A stretch of 64,000 nt of DNA. Source: Rhabdornis inornatus. Lineage: Eukaryota; Chordata; Aves; Passeriformes; Rhabdornithidae. Shown in pieces: positions 52,701-64,000 of the stretch. The DNA is taken from the NCBI GenBank assembly GCA_013397075.1, contig VWZS01004380.1, positions 682,001 to 746,000 of the forward strand. Reading direction: 5' to 3'. Below the pieces are notes generated by a model. It was not told the DNA's origin and did no database searches. It was given only the letters and a program-made list of their open reading frames with translations. Position numbers and translations under genes: made by a program. Within the stretch, counting starts at the first letter, position 1; each line of letters begins with the position of its first letter.

Positions 52701-54060
52701 ATTGTGGTATGGGCTGGAGCCTGTGCCGTTCCCAGGAATGGGAATTTTTCCTTTGACTTGGTGAAGAGCAAGATAAAGATCATTTTTCTGCGTTCTGAGG
52801 GACCAGTTAAACAACTCATGTTGGTCACATTCTCACGGTAAGCCTATGGACTAAATGTGCAACTACTTCTACAGGTAAATGCCTCTAAATTAACACTGAT
52901 GAATTAACTAATCTAATCCTTTGCTGTAAATAATGTCTGTTATGTGCCATATTTTAGCATGTTGGGAGCTGAAGAGATTTGTAACAGAGGAGCAGAGCAT
53001 GCTTTCTAATGGGAGAGAGCAACAGTCTGTAAGCACACCTTACTTTTGGGGATCTCAACTGGACACTAATCGGTAGAGACTTTATTAGCAAAATTCTCCT
53101 TTCAAGTCTGTTTACATATAATGCACTAAGCACCTTTTATCAGATTTTCTTCCAGAGGGAGTGGCAAGAATCTCTGATGACAAAACTCGTGTCAGTGTGT
53201 TGTGTTTGCAGGTAGCTTGAAGGAAGAGATATATGCTGTACAGTTTATTCTCATCAGGTGGACAAGAATCCACTCGTTGATCATGGGGTTCTCTTAATTT
53301 TGTTTGGTTGTTCTTCATTGAGTGTTTTAGGTTTTTGTTTGAAAGATGTATTGCTGCCCCATAGATTTCTCTATTGTTTGTCTCCATAAGGCTGTAGAAC
53401 TGGGTTCTCAGCTTCTGACTGAAGGGGCATCTTCTCATCTGATGATTTTGAAGCTGTAAGCCAGGGGAGTGGGAGATCTTTGTGTGTGCTCAATTTATCT
53501 TAAAATAATTTAGGAGTTAGTTTCCTGGGGTGTGGACTGAGGATCTGCCTCCTTCTCTCACTGTGTCCATTCTGGTTTGCAGACTAAACCAGATTGCCTG
53601 TTTTGCCTTCTCCACTTGACTATTGCAGCCAGCCTTGTAGCATGTGCCATGGTGAGGAAAGGGTGCCTGGAAATGCCAGGGCAGGATGCGAGCCCGGGAA
53701 GGGCAGGGACAGCCATTAGGTCTCCAGCATCAGAGTCGCTTTTGCTTCCCAAGTCACACATCCTGAGGGTTACACAGTGTATCGTTTTGTTCATTGTCTG
53801 AAAAATTTGTGTGACTAGGGAAGTCCATAATCTGTGGTCTCTATTCATAAATACCAGCTCAGTAATTTTGTTTAATTCTTGAAAAATCTGCAGTACTGTA
53901 AATGCCTTTAGAGGCTGTGCCCTTTTGGATAGCATTTTCATTGGGGTCTACCTTGGTATTCAGAGAAATTCGGAGGAAAAGTGTATTCCTACTTAACTAT
54001 GTAATATCTGCTCAGATGATTTACTGCCTGACTTGCAGATATGATTGGATTCATATGTCG
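46721..54060 (+). other. CELSR1: CELSR1 intron 1, middle part
   Basis: No exon, RNA gene or repeat family was recognised. Open frames of up to about 150 codons (50,313-50,762 +) overlap others on the opposite strand and show no domain. Confidence 0.65.
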
Positions 54061-54164
54061 TGTTGGTATGTTTGCCTTGCAGTATATATTACCAAATTTG
54101 AATGTAAGGTTGCTGGAATACAGCAGACACCAAGTCTACGGTACCTTCTGCACAGTGCAGCTGT
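54061..54164 (+). repeat. Dispersed direct repeat, copy A (104 bp)
   Basis: This segment matches 60,475-60,578 at 102 of 104 positions without gaps, in the same orientation. The differences are g/t and t/c near 54,140 and 54,147. Flanks differ immediately on the left and diverge after a few bases on the right. It belongs to no repeat family I recognise. An acceptor-like CTTGCAG ends at 54,082 and a donor-like GTAAGG begins at 54,104, enclosing 21 bases. Confidence 0.92.
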
Positions 54165-55982
54165 CATGCAGAAGATTCATTCCTTGTGCCACAAAAATAT
54201 CTTGGGTGGTTCTTGTTCCTAAGTGAGGGAAACAGATTTCTTATTTCGTTACTTTTGCCCTCTCCAAAGTGTAGGGTGAGGACTCTGTATCAGGCAGCAT
54301 TGAAATATTGAAAAGTAGAAGACAATGGAAAGACAAAGATGTCTCCCTTCACAGCAGGAATCCCTCTCTGTTATACAGAAGAAGTATTAATCCGTAAATT
54401 CCCTTTTAAAACTTACATCTATTGAAACAGGATTATTTGAACAACATAATAAAGGAAGTTATATAAAGTTTTTAATGGTGTGATATGTACCGCTTTCAAT
54501 TATTAATAGAGAACTCTTTCATCAATGTATTTTTCTGTTTTGATGAGTAAGTGTTTTCACCTGAAGATGATGAGTGAAAACTATGAAAGTTCTTGTGGAA
54601 CATGTTGCTCTGGCAGATGGATAGCCTGGGGCAGCTCATCAAGTAGGTGCCCGTTGCTCCTGCGGTGCCAGTGGGAGCTGCTTGGAGGAAAATCACTGCT
54701 TGGCTTCTTATCCTAGTGACCAGCTTGCTGCTTCAAAAAAATATGGCTGTAAAAGAGCTTGCTTTATGCTGCTTCAAGTACCAGCTTGATCATAGAAGCC
54801 TTTCTTACTTCATCATATTTGTCCACTTAGACCAAGACCAGAGGCAACTACAGATTGACTCTGAGAAGAAACTCATAGCAGGGTGGACCTGAGGTAACTG
54901 CTCTGGCACGGGCCCTAGCTCCTCACAGGTTAGGCCTTGCAGTGAGATTCCTAAGGTTTTTAGGTCCAGAGTAGTAGATTAACAGAGAAGTATTTAATAA
55001 GGAGTTTCAAAACTTTCTGTGTCAGACACGTAGATAGCTATTTAAGAACTGAAGTAGCCACACGTGGGATGTATTATACAGCTAGAGCCACGTAACAATT
55101 TCCTAGCTGTGGCACCTGGGGCAATGTAACTGTCTTCTTTGGTCACCACTCATTGTCTTCAATTCAAAATATTACCCCTCTGTTTTTTTTGTTTTTTTTC
55201 TTTCTGTGCTACTTTTATAAACCTTTGAGCAGGAGCAATGCATTCTTGGCATTGTTGGGTATTTTGGGGGAACACAATTCCATGCATTCTTAGCTTTGGG
55301 AAGTGATCAGGCAGAGAGGTGTGAGCTAATGTCTGATGATTTATCATTGTTCCACCAGAAAAGGGACATAAGACTTTAAACAATTACTGGCTGTATAAGC
55401 TCAGAAAGTTATTTTACATGGGTTTGTTTAAGCCCAAAATAGGAATAGTGACAGACTTGCATACTGGAAAGGTGCACTCCTGTTTAAATCCATAGGCATT
55501 ATTTACTTGCTTGCATGATAATTTTGATAATGCAATAATGGAGAAAAGTGTATAAAGGAGAGATTTGCTTTCAGGAAAAATATTAAGACTGTGAAAGCTC
55601 AATATGTCAAAATGTTGAGCACTTTGTTCAGTCCGGGAGGTCTTTATCTTTGTATTCCTAACAATGGTCTTCTCCAACCTAGGATTTAACTTTATTGATG
55701 GGCTGTCTTGGTGAATGGAGAACTTTCTTTCTGTACTGCTGAGAGAAAGAAAACAGCATACCTTACTGAGATTCCCCTTTTATTAAATCCAAAATCAGTT
55801 GCTCAACAACTGATTGTATGTTCTTGAGTTTTTCACAGCAGAAACCCTGCATTTAAACCTTGTTTTTATTCTACCTTGTGTAGTAGAAATTCTCTAATTT
55901 AAATACAGTAGTTGTAAAAGGAATATGTCAAGTGCTCTCTCAATTTCACTCTCTTTCAGAAAGCATTGGCAAATCAGATAGG

Positions 55983-56010
55983 TAGTAAGTTGTTTATAGT
56001 AAGTTGTTTA
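55983..56010 (+). repeat. Perfect tandem duplication, 2 x 14 bp
   Basis: The unit TAGTAAGTTGTTTA occurs twice back to back, consistent with a recent slippage event. Confidence 0.9.
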
Positions 56011-57949
56011 AATTTACTTACGATTTCTGTAAAAATTATCTACAAAGTCATCACGCTTCTAGGTTTTCTTGGACACGTCTCCTTTCTCTTGCCAGCAGTT
56101 TTGTCCAGGCAGAAAGAAAGGACTTTGCTTATATAAAAGCACATTATGTCGGGCCCCTAATGTGTAAAAATTTTCCCTAAGGAGGTGTTTGATAATTAGA
56201 CTAATTAAAAGTAAGCACTAGGGCAGATGCGCTAAAGATATTCATGGAAGTTTATTCTTTGTCTAAACAGAAGAGGAGCCACTTAAAAGGCTGAAAGCTT
56301 TATTTTGCGTCTTTCAGGCTTGAACCAGAACACTGAGTAGCACCACTGCTACTTTGGCTTTAAAGATAACACTGCTGTGAAGACTCGTCTGTTTTTAGGT
56401 ACACAGTTTTCTGGGTGACAGTCTTTTGAAGTTTGTGATGGACTACTTTGTACAAACACATGCGTGAAGTGTTTCCAGCCCTGGGTCATGATAAAGCCTC
56501 TTTAAAAGAAATCAAGTAGTGTATTTTGTTCTTGTTCACAACAGTGGTATTGAATAACGTAGTGAAAACCTTTGCTGCTTGGTGGATCAGGAGAGAAAAA
56601 GCAGTCTGGCCCTGAAGGGAAGAGAGTAGGATATACAGAGCCTTGAGAAGGTGAAGTCCTAGGGCTTTTGGGTTTATATTATGGAAGAAATAAAGTGCAT
56701 TTTGTTTTAGACACAAGTAAAATTCTGACTTCCTTCAACTGGGAACCATGGGTAGAGTGAGGAGCTGGCTCTGAAGCAAAGCAGGGTGAGGGGGTGAGAA
56801 CTGGAGGACTGGGAGGCAAAGGAGGAGGCTGGCTGTCGGAGGAAGCTGCTGGAGTTGGATGCTCTTACTTCAACTGAAAAGTTTTCCTTTCCTGTCTGCT
56901 CCAGACTTTCCTCCCAGCCCTCCTGGGTAGGAAATACCTGTTGTCCTGGATCTGACAAAATGTCTGTCTCTCAAGGCATAAATATTCCTATTTACAGCTT
57001 TACTAAGAGAGGGAATATGTGAAAGGGGAGAGTGGACAGGGAAGAATACATGCTGTGTCTTGAGGAACTTGTGTTTCCCAGCATGTGAAGGACACAGGAA
57101 TTAAACTCCCTGCTTGAAAGATGTGACTCTCATTCATTGTCAGTGTTTGTCCTCAGTCCATATGCATGTATGTATATTTACATTTATGTGCCTATGTCCA
57201 TGTAATGTATGGTCATATAGTGGGATTTTTTAGTTCTGTAAAGAGAACGTAGCATGAGAAATTGCTTGTGTTGTCATATAATTACTTAGCAGCATTTGAA
57301 GTAGATGGAAAATAGTGAACAAAGTTCCTTTGTGTTAAACAAACTTAACACTGAAAACCCCCCAGCAAACAAAAAATCCAGTTCCAATACACAAAAATAT
57401 ATTGTATTCAGTCTCTGCAGATGGATATGGTTCACCTTCAAGTCTGAAAGTGGAGATTCTTTAAAATGAAGGAGTTGGAGAAAAAGGAAAAAAAACCCCA
57501 AGTCCAGAAACATTCCATTTCAGAAGTTTGAGCTTTCATGCTCTAAGAAAGGGAAAGCATTTGTCTTTTTTCAGAATACATACGTGTATCTGTTTGCAGT
57601 CAGGGTAGTGTAAACCTCATCAGAACCGCTGAGATTGTTCCATGTTGGCATCTGTGAGAATAGCATTTGTCTTGTGATCTTAATATTTTAGCTCCTCAGC
57701 AGAACTCGAATCCACAGGTGAAGCGTGCTGATATTTTCTTATGAAAGTGTGAATTCACAAGGGAAAAATTGAATGTGTGGAATGGTATCATTAAAGTTGA
57801 AAGCTAGGGGAAGTTGTGCAAAGTCCCAAAACACAGACACTTAGGCTCGGATCTGCTTCCATTATAGCGAATGCCAGAACTCCTATTGTTTTCCTTAGGA
57901 ACTGGATTAAGACTTCTATTGATATTGTGCCAGTTTGAATTCCTTCTCT

Positions 57950-58330
57950 TATTTTTGATCTTGACAATCACTTTTTCCATTGCAGTTCCATTAAAGACTT
58001 ATAACACAGTATAATAAAAGTCGGTGAAAAAAATAACTTAATGCACCTAAATTATTATGCAAATGGATACAAATTAAAACACATTCATGTAATTGCAATT
58101 CTCTCTTTCCAGCAAACAATAGAATCTAAACTTTATTCTTTTTGCTTGCTAATCAATTTTCAGTTCATTGGCCCTTTTTTTCCAGGGGTTTCTAGAGTAT
58201 CAAAGTAATTGAAAATAATTGGTCTTTCAGTTGTTTTACAGTTAGTACTTGAATAATTAAAAATTAAACAGATTATGCATGTTGGATTTTAATAGAACAA
58301 TTAATTCAGTGGCATTATTCAGTGGCGTCT
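57950..58330. promoter_or_regulatory. Candidate intronic enhancer block, POU and homeodomain motifs
   Basis: This AT-rich but complex stretch holds a perfect octamer ATGCAAAT (58,057-58,064), ATTATGCAT near 58,272, an AACAATAG SOX-like motif near 58,115 and several AATTA cores. The density of developmental factor motifs and the absence of repeat content resemble conserved non-coding enhancers in large introns of developmental genes. Conservation was not tested, so this is inference. Confidence 0.25.
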
Positions 58331-58570
58331 CTTGAGCATGCCTGGCAGCACTCAGCCCCAAACCAATGGAGACCGGTCTAGAACACAGAACTGGCCTCTG
58401 TATTTTGGCAGCCACTGAAATTGCTATTATGGACTCTCCACAAGAAAACAACAATAAAAGGTCTGCAGTATCCTTTTTTAACCCAGGAGAAGCTGCTGCA
58501 GCAGAGATCTGGGAACAGTGGCAGCGAGAGATCCCAGGTGTCATCTCTTCTTCATTCACTTTGGCATTTT

Positions 58571-60474
58571 TTCTAAGACTGCCATAGAGGTGTCTATGTG
58601 AGGATCATATGTAGATCTGAATAAATAGTCCTTAGTCAGTGTCAACATAGTAAATTCTGTCACAGTTGGCCTCATATGGCCATCTTCCAAATTATGTATT
58701 TACACCATTCTGAAAAATTGTAAACTTGGTTTTAAGGTGTATTGGCTCAGAATTTGCATGTAGAAATAAATGGAGATACTGTGGGCTGTCAGTGTGCAAC
58801 TTTGCTGTTGTTCGGGCTAATCATGATTTATTTTTGTTTATATGATTTTGATATGAGTTTAGAGATGCGCTAGCAAAGATACGGTTTGAAGAAAATTGAT
58901 ATATTGCATCTAAAATATTTGTGGTGAAGAACCAAAGCATCTTATGCCATTTTGGTCTTGGGTCTCCACAATGAGAATTCCTTTGCTTCCAGCCTTTGCA
59001 TAGGACAGCTGTAGGAGCATTGCTGTACTGTTTTATCACTTCATACAGCAAATATTACAGACAATTAAAGACAGTTTGAAAAATGTTTTTATTTTTCAGA
59101 TTTGGAAAAGCTTTAGTGAATAGACCAGCCTCCTGTCTACGATATGCAATACAATTTTTCATATACACCAAGTAATAGGACCTGACACAAACAAACGGGA
59201 GTTCTGCAAGCTGCATCTGTTTTGGGACATTTCTATCATTTACCTTCATGAGCAGGGTGTTCAGGTAGTGCACACAGATACTGAGGAAATAGTGGTATGA
59301 TCAGAGGCATCGTTCCCTCTTCAGACGTCGTTTCCCCTTCTGTACACATGGACACACAAACATGAGAGGCAGAGTCTTAAGTCAGTCCCAGCAGCCTGTT
59401 GCTCCCTGTGAAGCTCAGCCCAAGGCCTTTGCTGGTTAATGAAGCAGACATCCACAAATTTTCACTGTCCTTGTGACAGGACAGGTTTTTAACAGGGATA
59501 ATGGGGGGCTATGGAATCTGTTGCATTCACTCAGTGCTCTGTGGTGGTTCTTAGGGAGCAGGAGCATGTTTCTGTGTTTTCCCTTTGTGGCTGGATCAGG
59601 AAAAGAAGCATATGTTAGATAAACTCAGTTAATGGAAATGTTAGAGACACGTTGTCCCTAGGTTTTTCCCCTTCTTTTCGTACATTTCCTTTTACATACA
59701 TTTCAAAAGGAGCAGGTATTGCCAAAAGGAATGAGCAGCATGCAGGGACAATGAAACCTGAATTTGGCAGCCTGCAGCTTGCCAAGGGCTGGGAACCAGG
59801 GGGTGCAGCCTTCACAGGGCGCCAGACCGAGTAGGCTAGACCACATGCAAATGTTGATTTGAACTGTAAAGGCAATTTTGGGATGGGTCTTGCTGGGATG
59901 GGTGCTCCAGACCATTCTCATATGCCCAGGGCAGATAGATGTATTACTGTTTGAGCGACTGGTTGAGACTCAGAGAGCTGTTAACTTTACTGCTGGAACC
60001 AGGGATGCCAAGTTCTCTTTTCAGTAATAGCCCCGTAAGCCTCTGCAAAACCAGTGGAGTTATGTCAGGTTGGCATCTTCAGGGGTGAGGACAGTGTTTT
60101 ACTTCTGGGCAAACTTCAAATACACAGATTAAAAGAGACAAGTTTCTTTTGTCTTGCAACAAAACAACCAGCTCTTCTCTGAACAGATTTGAGTGGGTTT
60201 TGGTGGCCTGAGTCTTTAATCCATACTGCGTGAAGCATGATGTGAAGCTGCTCTGCTCGAGCTCTTCTGCTCCCTTGCTTTGCAACAGCTCTGGACACAT
60301 GTTCACAGCTGGGTGGGCTTGCCTGGAAATGTGCACTGAATATGTGTGGTTTTATTCTTCAGCAGTCTTCTAACACTCCCTCCACTCAAGAGTTGCTAAT
60401 AAAATTGTCTGTTCTGTGGAGGTCTGAAATCATATAACCTCTGTTTTTGAGCAAATTTACATCATTTCATGGCA
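58571..60474 (+). other. CELSR1: CELSR1 intron 1, distal part, nothing recognised
   Basis: Ordinary intronic sequence with no recognised exon, RNA gene or repeat family before repeat copy B. Confidence 0.55.
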
Positions 60475-60578
60475 TGTTGGTATGTTTGCCTTGCAGTATA
60501 TATTACCAAATTTGAATGTAAGGTTGCTGGAATACAGCAGACACCAAGTCTACTGTACCTCCTGCACAGTGCAGCTGT
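60475..60578 (+). repeat. Dispersed direct repeat, copy B (104 bp)
   Basis: This is the second copy of the 104-bp segment at 54,061-54,164, in the same orientation and 6,414 bases downstream, with two substitutions. The acceptor-like and donor-like motifs at the same internal positions are intact in both copies. Confidence 0.92.
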
Positions 60579-63500
60579 GCAGGTGACAAGTCTGAAGTGT
60601 TGCAAAGCACTGGGGTGACTTCTGCACCCCGGGCTGGAGGGGCAGCTCCTGATACCCGTGTACACATACACAAAAATCTTTGTCAGTTCTGACTGCAGCA
60701 GGATTATGGGGTGTGCAAAGGATTTCAGTAGATGTGATCCCTCACGGTGCAGCTGTGACTTTCTGCTTTTTCCTTTCAAAGGAGAGGCACATAGTTTCTG
60801 TGGCTACTTTGGAGTGTTACCTGCCTAAAAAAATCCCTTGATCACTATGGTCTCTGAGTGGCCTCTCAGGTGGGTGAACACAAGCTTAGTAGAACACAAG
60901 AGCTCAAATAGTAATCAGGTGGTTGTTTGGATAGTAATACTTTTTTTATCATTTTCTTCACAAAAGGCTTAGTGAAGGTGTGGATTACTTGCTAACAGCT
61001 GAAGTCAAGCGATGATAGGCAAGTCCTTTCTCTCTATTTACACAACATAGCGCCAGAAAGCAAAAAGTGTTTTTGAAATAGTCTCTGTGAGCACTATAAA
61101 AACAAATGTCTCCACCCTTCACAAATAAAGGCTTTACTGGAGAGGCCATTTGCCATCTATAGAGCAGAGAAAAGGAAATAAAGCTAGTAAAAGTACCCTG
61201 TTCCTGATGGAAGTGAGAATCCTGGCCGTTCTTCTGTCCATGTTTGCAAATACATTCTGGTGACTCCATGAGCTCTACAGAGCTGAGCACGGAGGAGGAA
61301 GAGAAAAGCTTTGGGGGAACAGTCAGAACATCAACCACCTCCCAAACTGGTGCATTTTTAGAACAGGTTTGGGTAGAGGGTGATGACATTTGGCCCTTCT
61401 AAGAGCTCCTTAGCAAGGATTGCTGGTGGGGCCTCAGTTTCTGAAGGCTGATGCTTGGCCATAGCTCATTCCTGCCCTGAAGATACCTGTTCCTGTGCTA
61501 GTTAGTCACCAGTCTTATATTTTGTACATGTTAGCTGCTGCTTCCCAAGCAACCAGAGGTGAACCACAAACAGGTTGCAACAGGATCCTTTGAAATGCTG
61601 AAAGGTTAGAATGCAGCAAGTGGGATTTTCAACATGTTAAAAAAAAAATCTTGTAAACCTTTCATCCCCAAATTTTTAATGAACGTTTTTAGTGCGTGTG
61701 TATCTTTCTAGGAATAAAAAATTATTTGAGGAGATCTAGAAGTATAAATTAACTGTAAATTGAATTGGGAAGGCACTCCAAATTCAGGAGGGACAATGAG
61801 ACTCGTCTCCAGCATTTCTGAAGCTGTGCAGTAGGATGCAAGACCTTGTAATGATTTTTCCAGTTGTTTATGTTTGTTTTTCAAGATGGCTACTCTTGTG
61901 TCTACCTTTTACTCTTCAGAGGGGGCTTGGCATGAACCATGAGGTATCTCAGATGTCAGCAAATAGAGTTTCTGAGCCCTACATCAGCAGGTCTCCCACA
62001 CACCAAATAAAAATCCCAGAAAGGAGTCTTTTTCTCTCCATGTTCATGCAGATTAGAGGATTACTTAGTTGTCTTCCTTGCACTGAAAAAGATCTGTGGA
62101 GGCTTCAGTTGCAGAACATGCAGCTGTTTGAAGTCTCTCCAAAACAGCACAGAGAGACTCTTTGGTGCACTTTGGAAGCTGCGTGGTGCTTTCAATTTAA
62201 CATGTGCTGTTCAGGTGGCATTTTGGTGCTCAGTCTGGTGGCCCAAAAAGCACAATGGCAAAAGCCATTGCTTTTGCAACCCTTTCCCAGTGGGGGCTCC
62301 AGGAGGTGTTGGTGGAGGTGGTGCTCAGGAGCCGTGGGTGGGCATGGCGTGGGGCAGGGGATGGATGGGCAGTGGAACGGGAGCTGCGGCTGCAGTGGCC
62401 CCGTGCCCTGCCTGGGGACACTTGTACATGGGGCATGTTAGCAGAGTTAGTGCTGGAGTGTAAGGGAGCTGGGCAGCCCAGGCAGGGGGTGTTGGAGTGA
62501 GTGGCAATGGAGGAATACAGTGAAATTCATAATAGTAATTAGCTGCGTACTGTGGGCTAGGTGAAAAATCTGTGAGTATTTTCTCTTTTTAGACCCTTTT
62601 TTACATGCTGTAATAAATGTAGGATTATGATGATCAGCCAAATAAGCTGAGATGACAAATGAAATGAGCTTTATACAGGAAAGAGTGTTACATTGCTGTT
62701 CCCATCTTAAGTTGAAATATGTCCAGTGCATTTTTCTATTGTTTAAATTACTTAATTGCTATGTTCTATGAAAGCATTATTTTGCTTGTCTTATTATTCT
62801 TTAATTTGTAAGGTAAACTTTAATTTGGGGCCAGAAGGTCAGCTCATTAATATTTTTTAATTTTTAGTTAAATAATTTTGCTTTTAGTAAGTCTTTCAGT
62901 GCTAATTCTCTGTGTCCTGTAAAATAAGTGCATTGAATAAAATGAGGAATAAGAAACATAGGCTAATAATAAAATTGATCAGGAGCAGGGTGCCACTGGC
63001 TTGCCTGGTGGTACTATGGATCATGGGCTCTGCAGCATGTCACCCCTTGCAGAAACAGCTTCTCCAGGAACTTCCTTAGTTTCTCTTGGCAAAGGCAGTC
63101 TCTTATGCAAGGAGGAAGAATTCCCCTGGGTGCCAAGCCTTGAAAGGCTGAAGACCCCTGACCTAACTAGCATTAGTCTGATGGAGACAGATTGATGTGC
63201 TTCTCCCAGAATGTTGTAAAATATTGCTAAAACCTTCTAAATGCTAGTCTATACAAGTTAATCAGCTGATTTTTTCCCTCTCCAGTGCCCTTGGAAGGTG
63301 TGCTCTGTGTGTCTGAGCTTTACCTGAGCTTGGCTGTTTCCTCTGCTTTGGAGAAACACGGCAATAACAGATGATAGACATTCTTTCTCACAAACGTATT
63401 CCTTTTTCCATACTCCTCCTTGAATGAGCTTGTGCCAGAAGTTGCTGAGCTGTTAGGAAGGTGCCGGAAGCTGGTAATTTGCTCTCCTACAGCTTCACAA

Positions 63501-64000
63501 AAGCTACCAATTTTTTGTGTAGTTCTTACCATCTAAAGGCAAATATAATTAAGAAATTTAGTTGGTTTACAAATCGGTCATGGACCATCTAATAAACTGC
63601 AATTGTTGACATTTATGTAGGCTTTTTCTCCCAGACATTGTTTATGAAAGGCAACTGGCAAAAGGAATGAGACAAAAACTGCTGTAGGCTCCTATTCTGG
63701 GCAGCACTCAGCCTCTCCAGCTCCTCCTTCTCTTTCTCGCCCCAGCGTATCTTTTGAAGCTCCCTTTGAGTATTTTCATGTATGTACATGTGCTACACTT
63801 CAAATGGCACAGTAGTTGATTTTCTTGTACTGAGAGCTGTGGGTTATTAATTGCTAGGCTGGTATTAATGGGTTTCATCCAAATTCTGGCTTTCCTCCGG
63901 TGAGGCTGCAGTGCACAGATTTCAGCTGCCATGTGTGCCAGGCAGGGTGTCCCAGCCCGGCACAAAGTGTCCTGCCACACCTCCTGCGGGTCTGTCACCT
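60579..64000 (+). other. CELSR1: CELSR1 intron 1 continuing to the window end
   Basis: No exon is recognised. The longest open frame (61,836-62,441 +, 201 codons) shows no domain and crosses a G-rich stretch at 62,280-62,480. An AT-rich block at about 62,700-62,960 has many AATTA and TTAAT cores. The intron runs off the right edge, so its length exceeds 42.8 kb. Confidence 0.6.

Noticed and set aside
61836..62441. 201-codon plus-strand open frame in the intron
   Set aside because: It has low-complexity Gly/Trp-rich content from a G-rich stretch, overlaps open frames on both strands, and shows no domain or homology.
1..64000. tRNA, rRNA, let-7-type microRNA, CRISPR array or prokaryotic operon
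   Set aside because: None was seen by eye. The let-7 seed context was looked for because a let-7 cluster lies in the same human chromosomal region, and it was not found.

Overview
This is vertebrate nuclear DNA, almost certainly from a bird and plausibly a songbird. The evidence is two reverse-oriented CR1 LINE tails (about 8,655-9,300 and 10,262-10,350), a solo endogenous-retrovirus LTR (3,367-4,685), low overall repeat content, AT-rich non-coding DNA, and one very large intact cadherin exon beside a CpG-rich, poorly assembled promoter. There is no bacterial, plasmid or phage architecture: no operons, ribosome binding sites, CRISPR arrays or rRNA.

The only gene I can support is on the + strand: the giant first coding exon of CELSR1 (cadherin EGF LAG seven-pass G-type receptor 1, a Flamingo-family planar cell polarity receptor) at 18,260-21,164. 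It encodes eight complete extracellular cadherin repeats and most of a ninth in one uninterrupted frame, and ends at a strong GTAAGC splice donor in phase 1. CELSR2 and CELSR3 fit less well. The amino terminus is not reliably resolved, because of a 421-base assembly gap (17,617-18,037), an ambiguous base at 18,314 and an in-frame stop just upstream of the best ATG.

Layout: 1 to about 16,960 is apparently intergenic DNA upstream of CELSR1, with the LTR, two CR1 remnants and one homeodomain-site-rich block that may be an enhancer (5,520-5,880). From 16,960 to about 18,700 is the CpG island, promoter and start of exon 1. From 21,165 to the window end (at least 42.8 kb) is intron 1; no second CELSR1 exon and no other gene is visible. 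The intron holds a compact CpG-dense patch (46,380-46,720), two foldbacks (24,082-24,117 and 46,670-46,698), a near-identical direct-repeat pair 6.4 kb apart (54,061 and 60,475), and AT-rich blocks with POU and homeodomain motifs.

I found no convincing undescribed multi-gene system. The observations most worth testing are the intragenic CpG-dense patch, the 104-bp repeat pair, a possible intronic-polyadenylation isoform of CELSR1 that would be a secreted ectodomain, and the unresolved N-terminus. All identifications come from reading the sequence and remembered family features; no database search was run.
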